Assembly (NCBI GenBank): GCA_040400005.1
Contig: JBBARC010000032.1
Location: 1-39,130, forward strand
Source: JBBARC01 sp040400005
GTDB lineage: Bacteria; Pseudomonadota; Alphaproteobacteria; Acetobacterales; Acetobacteraceae
Length of the DNA: 39,130 bases
Direction of reading: 5' to 3'
Every line of letters begins with the position of its first letter. Position 1 is the stretch's first letter. Of the stretch, positions 17,618 to 24,599 are shown piece after piece. The notes beneath the pieces are model-generated. The model searched no databases, had not been told where the DNA came from, and saw nothing but the letters and a program-made list of their open reading frames with translations. A program made the position numbers and the translations under genes.

Positions 17618-18346
17618 GTGGCACTGAACATTCTGGTGCTGCAGCATGTGGCTTGCGAACATCCCGGCAGCCTGCGCGGGATGTTTGCGGCCGATTTGCA
17701 CCGCCTCACCACGATCGAACTGGACGAGGGCGAAACGGTCCCCCACGATCTCGCCCCGTTCGATGCCATGCTGGTGATGGGCGGCCCGATGGATGTGTGG
17801 GAGGAAGATCGCTACCCCTGGCTGCGCGCCGAAAAAGCCGCGATTCATGCTTGGGTTGCCGCTGGGCGGCCCTATTTAGGCATCTGCCTGGGCCACCAAT
17901 TGCTGGCCGATGCCATGGGCGGCACGGTCGGGCTGGCAGCAACGCCGGAAGTGGGCGTGTGCCACATTCGCCCAACGCACGCGGCGGACACCGATGCCCT
18001 GTTTGCCGACATGGCCGCCAGCACCCCGGTGCTGCAATGGCACGGCGCCGAGGTGCAAACCTTGCCGCCCAACGGCGTGCTGCTGGCGGATAACCAGCAG
18101 GGCGTGATCGAGGCGTTTCGGGTGGGTAGCTGTGCCTGGGGGCTGCAATACCATGTGGAGGCTGAACCCCACACGGTCGCCGCCTGGCAGGCGATCCCGG
18201 AATATCAATCTGCCATGCAGGCAGCCCTTGGCCCGGTGGGGGCGGCAGCCCTGGAAGGACAGGTCGCCGCCGTTTTGCCGCAGCTTAGCCAGAGTGCGGC
18301 GTTGCTCTACCGGCGGTTTACCTCCATTGCCGGCAATCGGATCTAA
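17618..18346 (+). CDS. Class I glutamine amidotransferase (GMP-synthase-like)
   Basis: A 242-residue triad-type glutaminase. Catalytic residues are Cys90 in GICLGHQLLADAMGG, His179 and Glu181 in LQYHVEAE. It resembles stand-alone GuaA-like amidotransferases (COG0518) that hydrolyse gamma-glutamyl amides. The GTG start at 17618 has AAGGGG at a good distance, and follows the glnT stop by 13 bases; an upstream ATG at 17582 would overlap glnT and add 12 residues. It looks like the last gene of the glx operon. The gene is unusual there, since the operon already has a class II amidotransferase. A role in breaking down a gamma-glutamyl product of GlnT, as PuuD does in putrescine use, is possible but only an inference. 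Confidence 0.85.
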   Translation: MALNILVLQHVACEHPGSLRGMFAADLHRLTTIELDEGETVPHDLAPFDAMLVMGGPMDVWEEDRYPWLRAEKAAIHAWVAAGRPYLGICLGHQLLADAMGGTVGLAATPEVGVCHIRPTHAADTDALFADMAASTPVLQWHGAEVQTLPPNGVLLADNQQGVIEAFRVGSCAWGLQYHVEAEPHTVAAWQAIPEYQSAMQAALGPVGAAALEGQVAAVLPQLSQSAALLYRRFTSIAGNRI

Positions 18347-18364
18347 ACCCAGCGGGCGGACGGC

Positions 18365-18404
18365 TTAACCGCGCAGTTAATCATCTGTTTAATCGTTCAT
18401 TTAA
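18365..18404. promoter_or_regulatory. Four TTAA motifs with exact 12-base spacing
   Basis: TTAA occurs at 18365, 18377, 18389 and 18401, each exactly 12 bases after the last, in the gap ahead of the thiolase gene. The two inner copies are followed by TC (TTAATC). Such phased AT motifs could be a protein-binding array or a promoter element. The whole gap 18347-18676 (330 bases) also holds the tandem hairpins at 18551-18626 and I see no gene in it. Confidence 0.4.
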
Positions 18405-18550
18405 CTTTTGTGCCCCGTGGAGCGGTTTTGCCGCTTGCCGGGCCGTGGCACTTCCCGTATCGGGCTTACCTGAACAGTGTCACGTTAACAGCGGCGCGGT
18501 CCTTTGGCTGCCGCGCCCCCGGCGTACGGCCTAGGTTAAGTTATGAAAGA

Positions 18551-18626
18551 GGCCGCGTTCGCGGCCCAGATAGTGGAGAAGGCCGCGTTCGCGGCCCAGA
18601 TAGCGGAGAAGGCCGCGTTCGCGGCC
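18551..18626. repeat. Tandem 30-bp hairpin repeat upstream of the thiolase gene
   Basis: Two 30-base units (18551-18580 and 18581-18610) and a third 16-base partial unit (18611-18626). Each unit begins with GGCCGCGTTCGCGGCC, a 7-bp perfect stem with a 2-base turn, followed by CAGATAG(T/C)GGAGAA. The units are identical apart from one base. They lie 50 bases upstream of the thiolase ATG in what would be its leader, so the mRNA would carry three small hairpins in a row. Confidence 0.9.
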
Positions 18627-18676
18627 GGCCGCCCAGTGCACCCCGCACTTTTGGGCGGCATTTTGAGGAGGTTCTG

Positions 18677-19882
18677 ATGGCCGACGCGTTTATCTATGAT
18701 GCCGTGCGCACCCCCCGTGGCAAAGGCCGTAAGGATGGCAGCCTGCACGAAATCACCTCGCTGTCGCTGGCAACTCAGGTGCTTGAAGCCCTGCGTGACC
18801 GCAACAATCTGGATACCTCGCACGTTGATGACGTGATCCTCGGCTGCGTCGCCCCGGTGGGCGAACAGGGATCAGATATCGCCCGCACCGCGGTGCTGAA
18901 TGCCGATTACGCGCAAACCACCGCCGGCGTGCAGGTTAACCGCTTTTGCGCCTCGGGCCTGGAAGCCTGCAACATGGCCGCAGCCAAGGTAATGACCGGG
19001 GAAGCCGAAATGGCCATCGGCGGCGGCGTGGAAAGCATGAGCCGCGTGCCGATGGGGTCAGATGGCGGCGCCTGGCCGGTGGATCCGTCCTCGGCGTTCA
19101 AAACCTATTTCGCCCCGCAAGGTATTGGCGCCGATCTGATCGCCACCCTGTATGGGTTTTCGCGCGACGACGTCGATGCCTACGCGGTGGAAAGCCAAAA
19201 ACGCGCTGCCCACGCCTGGGCCGAAGGCCGTTTTGCGCGATCCGTGGTTGCGGTCAAAGACCAAATGGGCCTGCCGATCCTGGCGCGCGACGAACACATG
19301 CGCGCCGATACCACCATGCAAAGCTTGGCCTCCCTCAACCCAGCCTTCGCGGTACCTGGCGAGATGGGCTTTGATTCGGTGGTGATGCAGCGCTATCCGC
19401 AAGCCGAAAAAATTATCCACGTGCACCATGCAGGCAATTCATCCGGCATCGTCGATGGCGCCGCCGGCGTGCTGTTTGGCACCCGCGAAATGGGTAATCT
19501 GATGGGCATGAAGCCGCGCGCACGGGTGATCGGCATGGCCTCGATCGGGTCTGAACCCTCGATCATGCTCACCGGCCCGTCGCTGGTGGCGGAAAAGCTG
19601 CTGAAACGCATTGGCATGAAGCCGAGCGACATTGATTTGTATGAGCTGAACGAAGCGTTCGCCTCCGTGGTGCTGCGCTTTATGCAGGCGCTGGATATTC
19701 CGCATGACAAAATCAACGTCAACGGTGGCGCCATCGCCATGGGGCATCCCTTAGGCGCCACCGGTGCGATGATTTTGGGCACCGTGCTGGACGAGCTGGA
19801 ACGCACCGGCAAGCAAACCGCACTGGTAACATTGTGCGTCGGCGCCGGCATGGGCACCGCAACCGTCATTGAACGGATCTAG
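18677..19882 (+). CDS. fadA: Acetyl-CoA C-acyltransferase (thiolase, FadA-like)
   Basis: A 401-residue thiolase that splits 3-ketoacyl-CoA into acetyl-CoA and a shortened acyl-CoA, the last step of beta-oxidation. The acylated Cys91 lies in NRFCASGLEACN, His357 in NVNGGAIAMGHPLGATG and the proton-shuttling Cys387 in TLCVGAGMGTA. The ATG at 18677 follows GAGGAGG and begins MADAFIYDAVRTPRG, the normal N-terminus. The frame is open further upstream but would translate the hairpin repeats. fadB-like follows after 137 bases, so the two form a degradative pair as in fadBA. Whether it prefers long-chain acyl groups or acetoacetyl-CoA (PhaA-like use) cannot be decided here. Confidence 0.94.
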   Translation: MADAFIYDAVRTPRGKGRKDGSLHEITSLSLATQVLEALRDRNNLDTSHVDDVILGCVAPVGEQGSDIARTAVLNADYAQTTAGVQVNRFCASGLEACNMAAAKVMTGEAEMAIGGGVESMSRVPMGSDGGAWPVDPSSAFKTYFAPQGIGADLIATLYGFSRDDVDAYAVESQKRAAHAWAEGRFARSVVAVKDQMGLPILARDEHMRADTTMQSLASLNPAFAVPGEMGFDSVVMQRYPQAEKIIHVHHAGNSSGIVDGAAGVLFGTREMGNLMGMKPRARVIGMASIGSEPSIMLTGPSLVAEKLLKRIGMKPSDIDLYELNEAFASVVLRFMQALDIPHDKINVNGGAIAMGHPLGATGAMILGTVLDELERTGKQTALVTLCVGAGMGTATVIERI

Positions 19883-19889
19883 AACAATC

Positions 19890-19935
19890 GCCGGGCCGCA
19901 CACGATGCAATGCATGCATGCGTGCGCGGCCCGGC
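19890..19935 (+). terminator. Strong hairpin between the thiolase and fadB genes
   Basis: A 10-bp perfect GC stem (GCCGGGCCGC and GCGGCCCGGC) surrounds a loop rich in TGCATGCATGC steps, 8 bases past the thiolase stop. Only AAAGTTT follows, so it is an incomplete terminator. It may attenuate fadB or stabilise the upstream message. Confidence 0.5.
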
Positions 19936-20019
19936 AAAGTTTCATCCAAGGGCGCGGCACAATTCCCGCGGCCGACTTAGCACCGGTTTTGCCGCGTGCG
20001 CACAAGACAGGATAAGCCG

Positions 20020-22206
20020 ATGAAGAATTTTACCATTGCCGTTGATGATACGGGCGTTGCCCTGGTCACCTTCGATGTGCCCGGCCGTTCAATGAACACC
20101 CTAACCGGTGACGTCATCAGCGAATTGGGCGAAGTGGTCACCACTATAGCCACCGACGCGGCCATTAAAGGCGCAGTTATCACCTCGGGCAAAACCAGCG
20201 GCTTCTGCGCCGGTGCCGATCTTGGTGAAATGGGCGGCGCGCTCAGCGCCACCGGCACGCCGAGTGAAGCCGAATTGCAAACTCTGTTTGCGTCTGTGTT
20301 TGCGCTCAACAAATTGCTGCGCCGGCTTGAAACCTGTGGCAAACCCGTTGCCGCCGCCATTAACGGTTTGGCCCTGGGGGGTGGCTTGGAAGTGGCTTTG
20401 GCTTGCCATTACCGCGTGGTGGCCGATGCCAAAGGCGTGCAGCTTGGCCTGCCAGAAGCAAAAGTCGGCCTGCTGCCCGGCGGCGGCGGCACCCAGCGTT
20501 TGCCGCGCCTAATCGGCGCCATGAAAGCAGCCCCGCTGTTACTGGAAGGCAAATCGATGTCGCCCAAAGAGGCGCTAGCCTTAGGCGTTGTCAACGAAGT
20601 GGTGGCGCTAGACCAAGTGGTGGCGGCTGCGAAAACCTGGGTGCTGACCAAGGGCGATGCCGTTGCACCCTGGGATAAAAAGGAGTTCCGCATTCCCGGC
20701 GGCGGCCCCTACACCCCCGCAACCGCGCAAGTGTTCATTATGGGCAACGCCATGCTGCGCAAGCAAAGCTATGGCAATTACCCGGCCCAGGTGAACATCA
20801 TGAAGTGCCTGTATGAAGGCTTGCAGGTGCCGTTTGATGCCGCGATCCGCATCGAAAGCCGTTACTTCGCCAAAACCCTGATGACCCCGCAAGCCCGTGG
20901 CATGGTGCGGTCACTGTTCCTGTCGATGGACGAACTGAACAAAGGCGGCGCCCGCCCGGCCGGCTTTGCCAAAACCGAAATCAAAAAAGTGGCCGTCCTC
21001 GGTGCTGGCATGATGGGGGCCGGCATTGCCTACGTGCAGGCGATGGCCGGCATCGAAACCGTGCTGATCGATACCAGCCAGGAAGGTGCCGATAAAGGCA
21101 AGGCGTACTCGGTTAAGTTGCTCGATAAAGCGATCAGCCGCGGTAAAATGACGCGCGAAAAAGCCGATGGCATTTTGGCCCTCATCACCCCAACCACCGA
21201 TTTCGACGCCATCAAAGGGTCTGATTTTGTGGTCGAAGCGGTGTTTGAAGATCGCGCCCTAAAAGCCGATGTCACCAAACGCGCCGAAGCCATGCTGGCC
21301 GAAACTGCGGTGTTCGGGTCGAACACATCAACCCTACCGATCACCGGCCTTGCCGAAGCCAGCGTGCGCCCAGCCAATTTCATCGGTATCCACTTCTTCT
21401 CGCCGGTGGATCGCATGGGCCTGGTCGAAATTATCATGGGCGCTGCCACCAGCCCTGAAACGCTGGCCAAAGCCATCGACTATGTCATGAAAATTCGTAA
21501 AACCCCGATCGTGGTCAACGACAGCCGCGGCTTTTATACCTCGCGCTGCTTCGGCACCTTCGTGCGTGAAGGTTTGGAAATGCTGGTGGAAGGCATTGCC
21601 CCCGCCATCATCGACAACGTCGGCCGCGCCACCGGCATGCCACGCGGCCCGCTGGAAATGAACGACGATGTCGCACTCGACCTCTCGTACAAGGTTGGCA
21701 TGCAAACCCAGAAAGATCTCGGTGATGCCTATAAAGTGGGCCCGGTCGATCACCTGATTGCCAAAATGGTTACCGAACTTGGCCGCTTTGGCCGCAAAAA
21801 TGGCAAAGGCTTTTACGACTACGCCGCCGATGGGTCCAAGCGTATCTGGGCCGGCTTAGAAGACCTCGCACCCGTAAAAGTGAACGACACAGATCTCGAG
21901 ATGATCGAAGAATTGCGCACCCGTCTGCTGTATCGCCAGGCCGTTGAAGCCGCGCGCTGCTTTGCCGAAAATGTCTGCACCACTGCCAAAGAAGCCGATG
22001 TCGGCGCCATTCTGGGCTGGGGCTTCGCCCCCTGGACCGGCGGCCCGCTCAGCCTGATCGATAGCGTGGGTTTGGAAAAATTCGTGCAAACCTGCGATCG
22101 CCTAGCCCAAAAATACGGCGAACGCTTCGCCCCCCCACAATTGCTGCGCGACATGGCCGCCCGTGGGGAGAGTTTTTACGGTAAGAAACAGGCCGCTGCG
22201 GCCTGA
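20020..22206 (+). CDS. fadB: 3-hydroxyacyl-CoA dehydrogenase / enoyl-CoA hydratase (FadB/FadJ-like)
   Basis: A 728-residue bifunctional enzyme that hydrates trans-2-enoyl-CoA and then oxidises the 3-hydroxyacyl-CoA with NAD. Residues ~1-190 are the crotonase domain (SGFCAGADLGEMGG oxyanion loop, GLALGGGLEVALACHY and LPEAKVGLLPGGGGTQRLP with the catalytic Glu region). Residues ~320-500 are the NAD-binding domain (VAVLGAGMMGAGIAY) with the catalytic His in GIHFFSPVDRMGLVEI, and two C-terminal dehydrogenase domains follow. Length is normal. The ATG at 20020 has AGGATAAG upstream; an earlier start adds eight residues. It pairs with the thiolase upstream and is followed 19 bases later by the second nested inverted-repeat element. 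Confidence 0.95.
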   Translation: MKNFTIAVDDTGVALVTFDVPGRSMNTLTGDVISELGEVVTTIATDAAIKGAVITSGKTSGFCAGADLGEMGGALSATGTPSEAELQTLFASVFALNKLLRRLETCGKPVAAAINGLALGGGLEVALACHYRVVADAKGVQLGLPEAKVGLLPGGGGTQRLPRLIGAMKAAPLLLEGKSMSPKEALALGVVNEVVALDQVVAAAKTWVLTKGDAVAPWDKKEFRIPGGGPYTPATAQVFIMGNAMLRKQSYGNYPAQVNIMKCLYEGLQVPFDAAIRIESRYFAKTLMTPQARGMVRSLFLSMDELNKGGARPAGFAKTEIKKVAVLGAGMMGAGIAYVQAMAGIETVLIDTSQEGADKGKAYSVKLLDKAISRGKMTREKADGILALITPTTDFDAIKGSDFVVEAVFEDRALKADVTKRAEAMLAETAVFGSNTSTLPITGLAEASVRPANFIGIHFFSPVDRMGLVEIIMGAATSPETLAKAIDYVMKIRKTPIVVNDSRGFYTSRCFGTFVREGLEMLVEGIAPAIIDNVGRATGMPRGPLEMNDDVALDLSYKVGMQTQKDLGDAYKVGPVDHLIAKMVTELGRFGRKNGKGFYDYAADGSKRIWAGLEDLAPVKVNDTDLEMIEELRTRLLYRQAVEAARCFAENVCTTAKEADVGAILGWGFAPWTGGPLSLIDSVGLEKFVQTCDRLAQKYGERFAPPQLLRDMAARGESFYGKKQAAAA

Positions 22207-22225
22207 TAAGAGAAGAAGTCAGACC

Positions 22226-22349
22226 CTTCTTTTCTGAAGAAAAGAAGCAAAAGACTTTTATGATGCGGGCTCGGAGAACGCGGTGGCATGGAAGCCCCAG
22301 GCCCAGCATAACAAAAGTCTTTTTGCTTCTTTTTCTTCAGAAAAAGAAG
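22226..22349. repeat. Nested inverted-repeat element, copy B (after fadB)
   Basis: A 124-base copy of the element at 11698. The left palindrome (22226-22247) is identical to copy A, the right one ends at 22349, and the outer inverted repeat runs through GCAAAAGACTTTT and its complement AAAAGTCTTTTTGC. The 29-base loop core at 22279-22307 is identical to copy A, while the rest of the loop differs. It lies between the convergent ends of fadB (plus) and the membrane-protein gene (minus), where a two-way terminator would serve both. Confidence 0.92.
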
Positions 22350-22362
22350 ATTGCTCCGTACC

Positions 22363-23454
22363 CTACCCACCCGGTGCGTCACTCAAAACGGTAGCGATGG
22401 CATCGGCGCGGGCGGGCAGGGTGCTAGCGCTGTCGCGCAGGTCGCGGGCGGCTTGGGCGTTGGCGTGTTGGCGTTCGGCGACCAAATCCACTTGGCGGCG
22501 TAGCAAACTGACGCCACTGCGGGTGGATTGCAGGTAGTGTGCAATGGAGGCGACTTCTTCGCCTTGCGCCACCACGGCGGCGGCCAGGTGATCGCCCACC
22601 TCGTGCTGGGCGCTGACCATGCGCGATAGGTCCTGGCAGCGTGTTTCGGCAGTGGTTGCATCTTCGCGCAGGCCGCGCAGCACGGTTTGCATGGTGGCAA
22701 GTGCTGTTAGCCCGGCGCGCCCCATGGCCGCCACTTGCGTGTGCAGTGCGGGGCCTGCGGCATCATCGGCGTGGGCTGCCCGGTCCAACAGCATGTGCAT
22801 GGTATCTATCGCATCGTTTAAGGGTGCCAGGCGGGCATCGATTGCGCCCACGGCGCGGGCGGCGGCAAAGGCGGTGCCCGCCAGGCAGGCGGCAATATCG
22901 GCAGCATGCACAATATGCAGCGTGGTGGCACCTATGGCGCCGGCCAAGTGTTCGGCGCATTCAGATATATCGTGCGCGTCCATGTCCGCGGCAAGCCCGC
23001 TCGCCTGGGCAACCGCGATGGCGGCCGCCAGGTTTTGATGGCTATCGGCGATTGTTGCGGCATCGGCCGATATTTGCGCGGCGTCTGCTGCCAGCCCGGC
23101 AATGGCGGGGGCGGCGATGCCAAGACGAATTTGGGCGAAGCTGCGCATGCGGGCGCGCGCACTATCCACCGCGCGGCGTGCGCGCAGGCGCAGCCCATCG
23201 GTTTGGCCGGCCACGGCATCGCCAGTGTGTTGGCCGCACAGCGTGGCGGCCGCGCCAAAGGCCAGCAGCCAGGCGGCTTGCAAAAACCAGCTAGTGCCGA
23301 TTTGCCCTAGGGTGAGCGACACGATCGCTCCCAGCATGGCCAGCACCACAAGCCCTGCTAGGCGGCGTTGTACCAAATGGCTTGCGTGCAGGGCGTGGCG
23401 ATCTTCCCCCAATATACTGGCCAGGTCGGTTGCAAAATTCTGATCGTCCAACAT
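22363..23454 (-). CDS. Two-TM membrane protein with long Ala-rich helical domain (MCP-like, unassigned)
   Basis: A 363-residue protein that I cannot place in a named family. Residues ~33-50 and ~56-74 are two membrane helices with a very short loop between them. Everything after about residue 85 is Ala-rich helix with heptad-like spacing, as in chemoreceptor signalling domains. However, no HAMP domain and no clear copy of the chemoreceptor hairpin-tip motif is visible, and the loop between the membrane helices is too short for a ligand-binding domain. The start is the ATG at 23454 (MLDDQNF) with a GAGA site; an upstream start would add 28 residues. It diverges from the DUF3108-type gene, with 107 bases between. 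A scaffold or methyl-accepting-like signalling role is only a guess. Confidence 0.75.
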   Translation of the reverse strand: MLDDQNFATDLASILGEDRHALHASHLVQRRLAGLVVLAMLGAIVSLTLGQIGTSWFLQAAWLLAFGAAATLCGQHTGDAVAGQTDGLRLRARRAVDSARARMRSFAQIRLGIAAPAIAGLAADAAQISADAATIADSHQNLAAAIAVAQASGLAADMDAHDISECAEHLAGAIGATTLHIVHAADIAACLAGTAFAAARAVGAIDARLAPLNDAIDTMHMLLDRAAHADDAAGPALHTQVAAMGRAGLTALATMQTVLRGLREDATTAETRCQDLSRMVSAQHEVGDHLAAAVVAQGEEVASIAHYLQSTRSGVSLLRRQVDLVAERQHANAQAARDLRDSASTLPARADAIATVLSDAPGG

Positions 23455-23561
23455 GATGTGTCTCTTTTCATCGGTGTTGGCGTCAATTTGCCGAACAGAG
23501 ATTGATAAGCATTTAACCCCGCCGCATTGCCGAGCCATGTTTGGCCGGGCATGCTGGGCAC

Positions 23562-24437
23562 ATGCGAAAATCTGCTATAGTGGCGGCTGTTTTTGGGGTT
23601 TTGGGGGTGCAGCCGGTGTGTGGCCAGGCACCGCCTCACGCCGCCCCCGGCTGGCCGCCAACCAGCGCCACCGGCACATTAATCGCCGATTATGTCGGCG
23701 TGGCGCGCGGCTTAACCGTGATGACCCTGCACACCGAATTCACTTTGCGCCCGGATGGCTATACCGCACGGGTCGGGTTTCGCACCGCCGGCATGTTTGG
23801 TTTTTTGCTGCACGCCGATAACGTCACCACGGTCACCGGGCGGTTTGTGGGGGACACCGTGCACCCTATTTCGGTGGATAGCATTGGCAGCATGCGTGGC
23901 CAGCACCGGCAAACCCGGTTGAGCTACCCCAAGGGCGATCCGGTGGTGGATAGTCTCACCCCGGCGGTAGATGAAGAACGTGCCGCCGTGCCGGCAAACC
24001 TAACCCCCGGCACGGTGGATAATCTTTCCGCCATTGCGCTGCTTATTCGCGTGGTCGGCGGGCACGGCAGGTGCGATGGATCGGTTGCCAGTTTCGACGG
24101 CCGGCGTGCGGCAAATTTGTCGGCGCACACGGTTGGCCGTGAAACTTTGGCCACCAACCGGCGCACCAGTTTTGCGGGCGCGGCACTGCGCTGTGACTAT
24201 GTTAGCCGCCAAACGGCGGGGTTTGTAAAATCCCAGGCCGAGGATGATTTGCGCAAGCCGCGGCTGGGCTCCATTTGGCTGGCCCAGTTGGCCGCGGGGG
24301 CGCCGCCGGTGCCGGTGCGCATGGATTTTGAAAACCGGCTGGCCGGGCAAGTAACCCTTTACCTGACCGGCGCGCATGGCGGTGGCTTAACCGCGGTACC
24401 GCCGTGCTGTGTGGCGGTGGATGCCCAAGGCGGGTAG
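23562..24437 (+). CDS. Exported DUF3108-type protein
   Basis: A 291-residue protein with an N-terminal signal peptide (MRKSAIVAAVFGVLGVQPV, then CGQA), therefore periplasmic or outer-membrane associated. The cysteine near the end of the signal could be a lipobox, though the residues before it (QPVC) are not ideal. The body is strand-rich, with stretches such as RTAGMFGFLLHADNV, GQHRQTRLSYPKGDP and GSIWLAQLAAGAPPVPVRMDF that recall the DUF3108 family of beta-rich exported proteins found in Alphaproteobacteria. No function is known for that family. I chose the ATG at 23562 for the signal peptide over a TTG seven codons earlier. It stands alone, divergent from the helical membrane protein gene. 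Confidence 0.75.
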   Translation: MRKSAIVAAVFGVLGVQPVCGQAPPHAAPGWPPTSATGTLIADYVGVARGLTVMTLHTEFTLRPDGYTARVGFRTAGMFGFLLHADNVTTVTGRFVGDTVHPISVDSIGSMRGQHRQTRLSYPKGDPVVDSLTPAVDEERAAVPANLTPGTVDNLSAIALLIRVVGGHGRCDGSVASFDGRRAANLSAHTVGRETLATNRRTSFAGAALRCDYVSRQTAGFVKSQAEDDLRKPRLGSIWLAQLAAGAPPVPVRMDFENRLAGQVTLYLTGAHGGGLTAVPPCCVAVDAQGG

Positions 24438-24490
24438 GCACATCCTGCGTGCAGTTGCCCCACATCCCTGCTTGGGGCCAAATTACAACC

Positions 24491-24515
24491 TGCACGTGCG
24501 CCCTAGGCATGTGCA
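24491..24515. promoter_or_regulatory. Inverted repeat upstream of gabD
   Basis: TGCACGTGC and GCATGTGCA (8 of 9 positions pair) flank a 7-base spacer, about 85 bases before the gabD start. A further GTGCACCGTGGGCAC lies next to it. It is a possible operator for a regulator of the gabD-gor unit. The remainder of 24438-24599 shows no gene. Confidence 0.4.
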
Positions 24516-24599
24516 CCGTGGGCACTTGCAACCTGGGCTAGTCCGGGCCGATATGTAACCAGAGTTATTTTTGCCAAAACTATTTTTGGGAGACCCGCC

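Noticed and set aside
18551..18626. A possible CRISPR array
   Set aside because: Units are directly adjacent with no unique spacers, each is a self-complementary hairpin, and no cas gene is near.
18410..18676. An N-terminal extension of the thiolase reading through the hairpin repeats
   Set aside because: The ATG at 18677 has a strong GAGGAGG site and begins the normal thiolase N-terminus; the extra 89 residues are Arg/Gly repeat translation with no thiolase resemblance.
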